64,000 bases of DNA from Sclerotinia nivalis (taxonomy: Eukaryota; Ascomycota; Leotiomycetes; Helotiales; Sclerotiniaceae), in NCBI GenBank assembly GCA_029531795.1, contig JAPEIS010000003.1, positions 558,001 through 622,000 of the forward strand. Reading direction: 5' to 3'. Each line of letters starts with the position of its first letter. The first letter of the stretch is position 1. The notes beneath the pieces are model-generated. The model saw only the letters and a list, made by a program, of their open reading frames with translations. It did no database searches and was not told the origin of the DNA. A program made the position numbers and the translations under genes. Below are positions 60,855 through 64,000 of the stretch, piece after piece.

Positions 60855-61242
60855 GAATAGGATTCGAAGCAACAATCCCATCCATGAACTTCCCATATCA
60901 CCACGAACCTTTGCGATGGCGAGCTCTTCCTTTATATGGTTATCAAAAGATACTATTTAACTCAGGATACAGCTCTCTCACCACCAAATATAACATCCCC
61001 GTCTTTATCAAGCACCCACAAGTAACCCACAGAACTGCATTTCCACCAATATTCAAACAGTTATCAGAATTAATAGTCAGCAAGAGCTTATAATCTCCAT
61101 GACGCAGCGTTCACCACAGGTAGTAGTCCTCTGAGTCGACGTCGTGGAGGTGCGACCAGCTAGCATCGAAATCCCGAGTGCCAGACAACAAATTCAAGAC
61201 ACCGGCGCCGGTAGAATCAAGATTATTACGGATGGTATCCAT
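60855..61242 (-). pseudogene. Decayed coding sequence of unknown family
   Basis: From an ATG at 61242 the minus strand reads MDTIRNNLDSTGAGVLNLLS and on through DFDASWSHLHDVDSEDYYLW. After a TGA the same frame continues HGDYKLLLTINSDNCLNIGG and LYLVVRELYPELNSIF, where two stops end it. Stops in a frame that stays protein-like on both sides indicate decay. I do not recognise the protein. Confidence 0.4.
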
Positions 61243-62004
61243 CCGCTAAGAGAACGATGCAGCTTAAGATACTCAGGTATCATATTTGATATTATAGTTC
61301 TCGGTATACGTACAGCACACCGCTCTCTCTTCGAGGGCTAATTGCTCAACACACATTGTGGTGTTGGTATTTTGTCTAAATATACCAATTGGTGAATAGC
61401 GTTGCTCAACTTATTTCTATTCCTCCGGCTCAAATCGGATGATAGGTGAAAATACATGATGAGGCTGAAACGTACGTATCGACTCGCTTGGGAACGTCAT
61501 TTGCGTCTCACAATTGTCTCTGTTCTCACGATAAATCCTCACTTGTCTGCCTCTTTGACGCACCGGGAAATGGAACCTAGGCCTAAATTTTCCAATCACA
61601 ATGATTGAACCTCCGAGTGGAATACCAACAATATAATGCAAGAACTGGACGGACTAACTCGGCGGACCCACTACCGTTGATTGTGTAGATCGTACTGTTG
61701 GCATATAGAAAAGTACGAATAGCTCGCACTTTCTTCATGTTACGAAGACTCTGAAGCACGCGAATGAAATGACAGTTTAGATGCGTAAGTACTCACTGCA
61801 TACAGGCTTCGGTACCGTGGATGTGCTCAATTGTAAATATATTCGCATTTATCACTTATCTATATATATAGAGACATCCACACACAACAAATTTCGAAGA
61901 ACAAAATTTCTTCGAAATACAACCAGTTCTTCCCTTTATTTAATAAAGAAATACTCCCAAAATCTATTCCAATTGTTCCCAAATGAATCGGCCCAGTAAT
62001 TATT
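61243..62004. other. Spacer before the LINE
   Basis: A minus-strand frame at 61641-61417 looks protein-like (YIVGIPLGGSIIVIGKF) but is short and unplaced. The sequence becomes strongly AT-rich from about 61830, which may be the LINE 5' region. The 5' end of the LINE cannot be fixed. Confidence 0.3.
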
Positions 62005-63259
62005 GTGATACTATCGTCGCTGCTCAAAACACGAAACTTACACGAAAATTCGCGTAAAAACTCTCCCATTATAGACGAAAAGACCATTATAATCAATACT
62101 ATCCCATCCAGCTTTCCAAGAATCATCTTAAATATTTCAACTCAAAAGGAAGTTGTATTATTCCTTTATAAAGAAAACCTCAACAATCCCCTATTTATCC
62201 TTTCTAACCCAACCCCCTTCCAATCCTTCAACTCCCAAGCTCAACACAACATTCTTAGCTCTAATGATCCTTTCAAATCATCTACTATCTCTTCTACATT
62301 CCAATTCAATAATAAGTGAAAAAGACAATTTAACTATTCAAAACCTAACCCTACAAAACCAAAGGAATCCATCCAAAAAACGAAAAACCTTCTCATTCTA
62401 ATTATCTTTATAGAAAAGGATATCGAAGAACAATCGAAGATCCTAGATCTAATCGAAATATTCCACGAATATCTTGAAAAAGAGAAACTTATTAGAGTTT
62501 CAAATATTATCACTTTACAGATCTCCCATCTCGAAAACGCAACCAAAAGAATTGAAAAACAGACTAATCATCTTTTCAATCTTTTTAATTATTCAACTAC
62601 TCCTCCAACAAATCCTTCAACAACAAACAAAGAAAACTATACTTCAATTACCAAAACAATAAAGAAATAGAAAGTAATTACAAAGGGAAACTCTACAAAA
62701 CAAAAGTCTATAGAACAAAAGAAAGATACTCTTAGTAAACGATTGATTCTTATCAATCCATTTCTTCATCAATTTATTTCCTTTATATTATTATATACAA
62801 GAAACAAAATCAATGAAGCTTTCAGAAAAACTGATATCAATGGATCTATTATTTCAATCATTACTACAACTAAAAACAACAATATTATTTTAATTATTAA
62901 TAACCTTTTCAATATACAATTCCTAATCGAAAAGAAAGAAATCTGGAATCAAATCATCCGATCAAAAAGAATACAAATCGATAAACTATAGTATAAAATC
63001 ATTATTCATAAAATTCCAATCAAGGAATTCTCAGGCCCGAAAGGTATGGATCTAATTAAAGAGGAAATTAAGATCTTTAATTCAGGTTTTGTTCTTATGG
63101 GTATTCCCTATTGGCTTACCAATACCTCCAAAAGAGTTAATCAACAAGAAGGAGCAATAATTATTGTATTCGCTATACAAAAGGAAGCAGAGATAGCTAT
63201 TCGAAAAAGGCTATATATTGCTGGTATTAGCATCAAAATCGAATGATTCTATCCTTCCT

Positions 63260-63479
63260 ATCACAGAGGCAACAGATAGGACAACAGGAATCACTTTTAT
63301 TAATAAGACGTAGCTCGAAGAGCTACGTTTCTATAGAAGGAACGGTTCCTTAAATACATTTATGTGTAGCGCTAGCCCCGACCGGGGCTAGCCTACACTT
63401 ATCCGAGGTCCGACTCCTATGGGTCGGAACCCGAGCGGTCTCCGTATACCATATACGGGGACCCCGTGACACTTCCACC
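63260..63479 (+). mobile_element. Nested 220-bp hairpin-rich insertion
   Basis: The insertion splits LINE ORF1 and is flanked by a 7-bp direct repeat CCTTCCT (63253-63259 and 63480-63486). Removing one copy with the insert joins the two ORF1 halves sensibly. It is far less AT-rich than its host and contains at least five strong inverted repeats in its right 160 bases. It has no coding potential. Confidence 0.7.
63308..63463. repeat. Five tandem hairpins
   Basis: Stem-loops in order: 63308-63328 (9-bp stem ACGTAGCTC, loop GAA); 63337-63351 (7-bp stem AAGGAAC); 63364-63398 (16-bp stem with one bulge, inner arm GCTAGCCCCG); 63407-63431 (8-bp stem GGTCCGAC with one bulge); 63437-63463 (11-bp stem GGTCTCCGTAT with one G-U). 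Confidence 0.85.
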
Positions 63480-63722
63480 CCTTCCTCTCAATGCAATAAA
63501 TATCAAGGATTCGATCATAACGAATCATTTTGCAAAAAACCTTCAGTCTGTAATCTCTATAGCAACAATTATACTACAGCCAATCACTTTTGCTTAATTT
63601 GTCAAGTTAAAGGCAAACTCTGTCAGCATTTAATGATTAAATACACTAATTGCAAAGAAGAACACAAAGCTAATTCCAAAGCATACGAAATATACCAAGC
63701 AACTATAAAGAAATCCTTCTAA

Positions 63723-64000
63723 ATGCTATACAACAATATACACATTCTTCAAATCAATTTAAACAAAAGTTTTCAAACTACCAAAAGCGCTTTTCAACTT
63801 ACCTTAAAACTCAATATCGATCTTATAATCATTCAAGAACCCTGGATCCTCTCGAATCCCGAAAAAGACTACTCTTCAATTAAATCGATCGCTCACTCCA
63901 GCTACTCTCAACTCCTTCCCAATAATCCTTCGAACCTTCGCCCTCGTACAATGATCTACATTTCGAAAGGTTACAAATCACTAATAACCCTAATATCCAA
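63723..64000 (+). CDS. LINE ORF2, 5' part: endonuclease domain (partial)
   Basis: An open frame from ATG 63723 continues to the window edge (92 codons). It starts with IHILQINLNKSFQTTKSAF and DLIIIQEPWI, the first two motifs of the endonuclease/exonuclease/phosphatase fold of LINE ORF2 (metal-binding Asn and Glu). It then has MIYISKGYKSL, the usual next strand. No stop occurs in the visible part, unlike ORF1. Confidence 0.8.
   Translation, partial: MLYNNIHILQINLNKSFQTTKSAFQLTLKLNIDLIIIQEPWILSNPEKDYSSIKSIAHSSYSQLLPNNPSNLRPRTMIYISKGYKSLITLIS

Larger units (their letters stand above)
62743..63722 (+). pseudogene. LINE ORF1 (gag-like), interrupted
   Basis: The frame from 62743 runs through a TAG at 62989-62991 (CAG would be expected) into HKIPIKEFSGPKGMDLIKEE, then GIPYWLTNTSKRVNQQEGAI and KRLYIAGISIKIE, a typical RNA-binding segment of Tad-like ORF1. 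After the 220-bp insertion the zinc-knuckle region appears (CNKYQGFDHNESFC, then HFCLICQVKGKLC and NCKEEHKANSKAYE). Several expected Cys and His are Tyr (NLYSNNYTTANHF), as G-to-A change on this strand would cause. It stops at 63721-63723, overlapping the ORF2 start by one base. Confidence 0.7.
62005..64000 (+). mobile_element. Tad/I-like non-LTR retrotransposon (LINE), 5' end approximate, runs off the window
   Basis: A decayed ORF1 (gag-like, with zinc knuckles) is followed by the start of ORF2 (endonuclease domain) in the order expected of fungal Tad-type LINEs. The DNA is markedly AT-rich and carries stop codons of C-to-T type. The reverse transcriptase, if present, lies beyond base 64000. 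A 220-bp foreign piece interrupts ORF1. Confidence 0.75.

Overview
This window is nuclear DNA of a filamentous ascomycete. The genes have short GT-AG introns (about 45-120 nt), ascomycete branch sites such as GCTAAC/GCTGAC, and proteins typical of Pezizomycotina. The gene set and the AT-rich LINE fit a leotiomycete (Helotiales, possibly Sclerotiniaceae), but that placement is an inference. I rebuilt exon structures by hand; where I report a spliced length, the exon sum is a multiple of three.

Layout. 0-10.5 kb is gene-poor and decayed: a stop-riddled relic with ubiquitin-interacting motifs (1-1.04 kb), an intact RBR ubiquitin ligase (2.6-3.7 kb), a frameshifted relic (5.8-7.0 kb) and a short-chain dehydrogenase (7.9-8.9 kb). 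10.5-40 kb is a core housekeeping block: RFA2, a GNAT acetyltransferase, IDI1, SYO1, an S/P/Q-rich orphan, the head-to-head helicases DBP10 and DBP4, FAD1, a SUN-domain protein, GAL10, a quinone oxidoreductase and a FucP-type permease. 40-50.7 kb is mixed: an atypical protein kinase whose catalytic frame is broken near an 8-bp repeat, two MFS transporter remnants and a rhodopsin-like membrane protein. 50.7-58.7 kb holds the cohesin loader SCC2, a ruined RPA12 copy and LIA1. From 59 kb the sequence becomes repeat-rich: a tRNA-Gln(CUG)-like gene with an inverted partial copy, a hAT-type MITE carrying a minisatellite, decayed coding DNA, and a Tad/I-like LINE that runs off the right edge. The LINE carries a nested 220-bp element made largely of tandem hairpins.

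Functional themes. Ribosome biogenesis is over-represented (DBP10, DBP4, SYO1 and the dead RPA12). Nuclear and chromosome functions are present (RFA2, SCC2, SUN protein), as are isoprenoid, flavin, galactose and hypusine metabolism. There is no operon logic, but two divergent pairs share short promoters (DBP10/DBP4 and IDI1/SYO1).

The signals most worth a second look are the nested hairpin element at 63.26-63.48 kb, the 8-bp repeat in the kinase, the decayed RPA12 locus, and C-to-T type stop codons in the left-end relic and the LINE that resemble repeat-induced point mutation.
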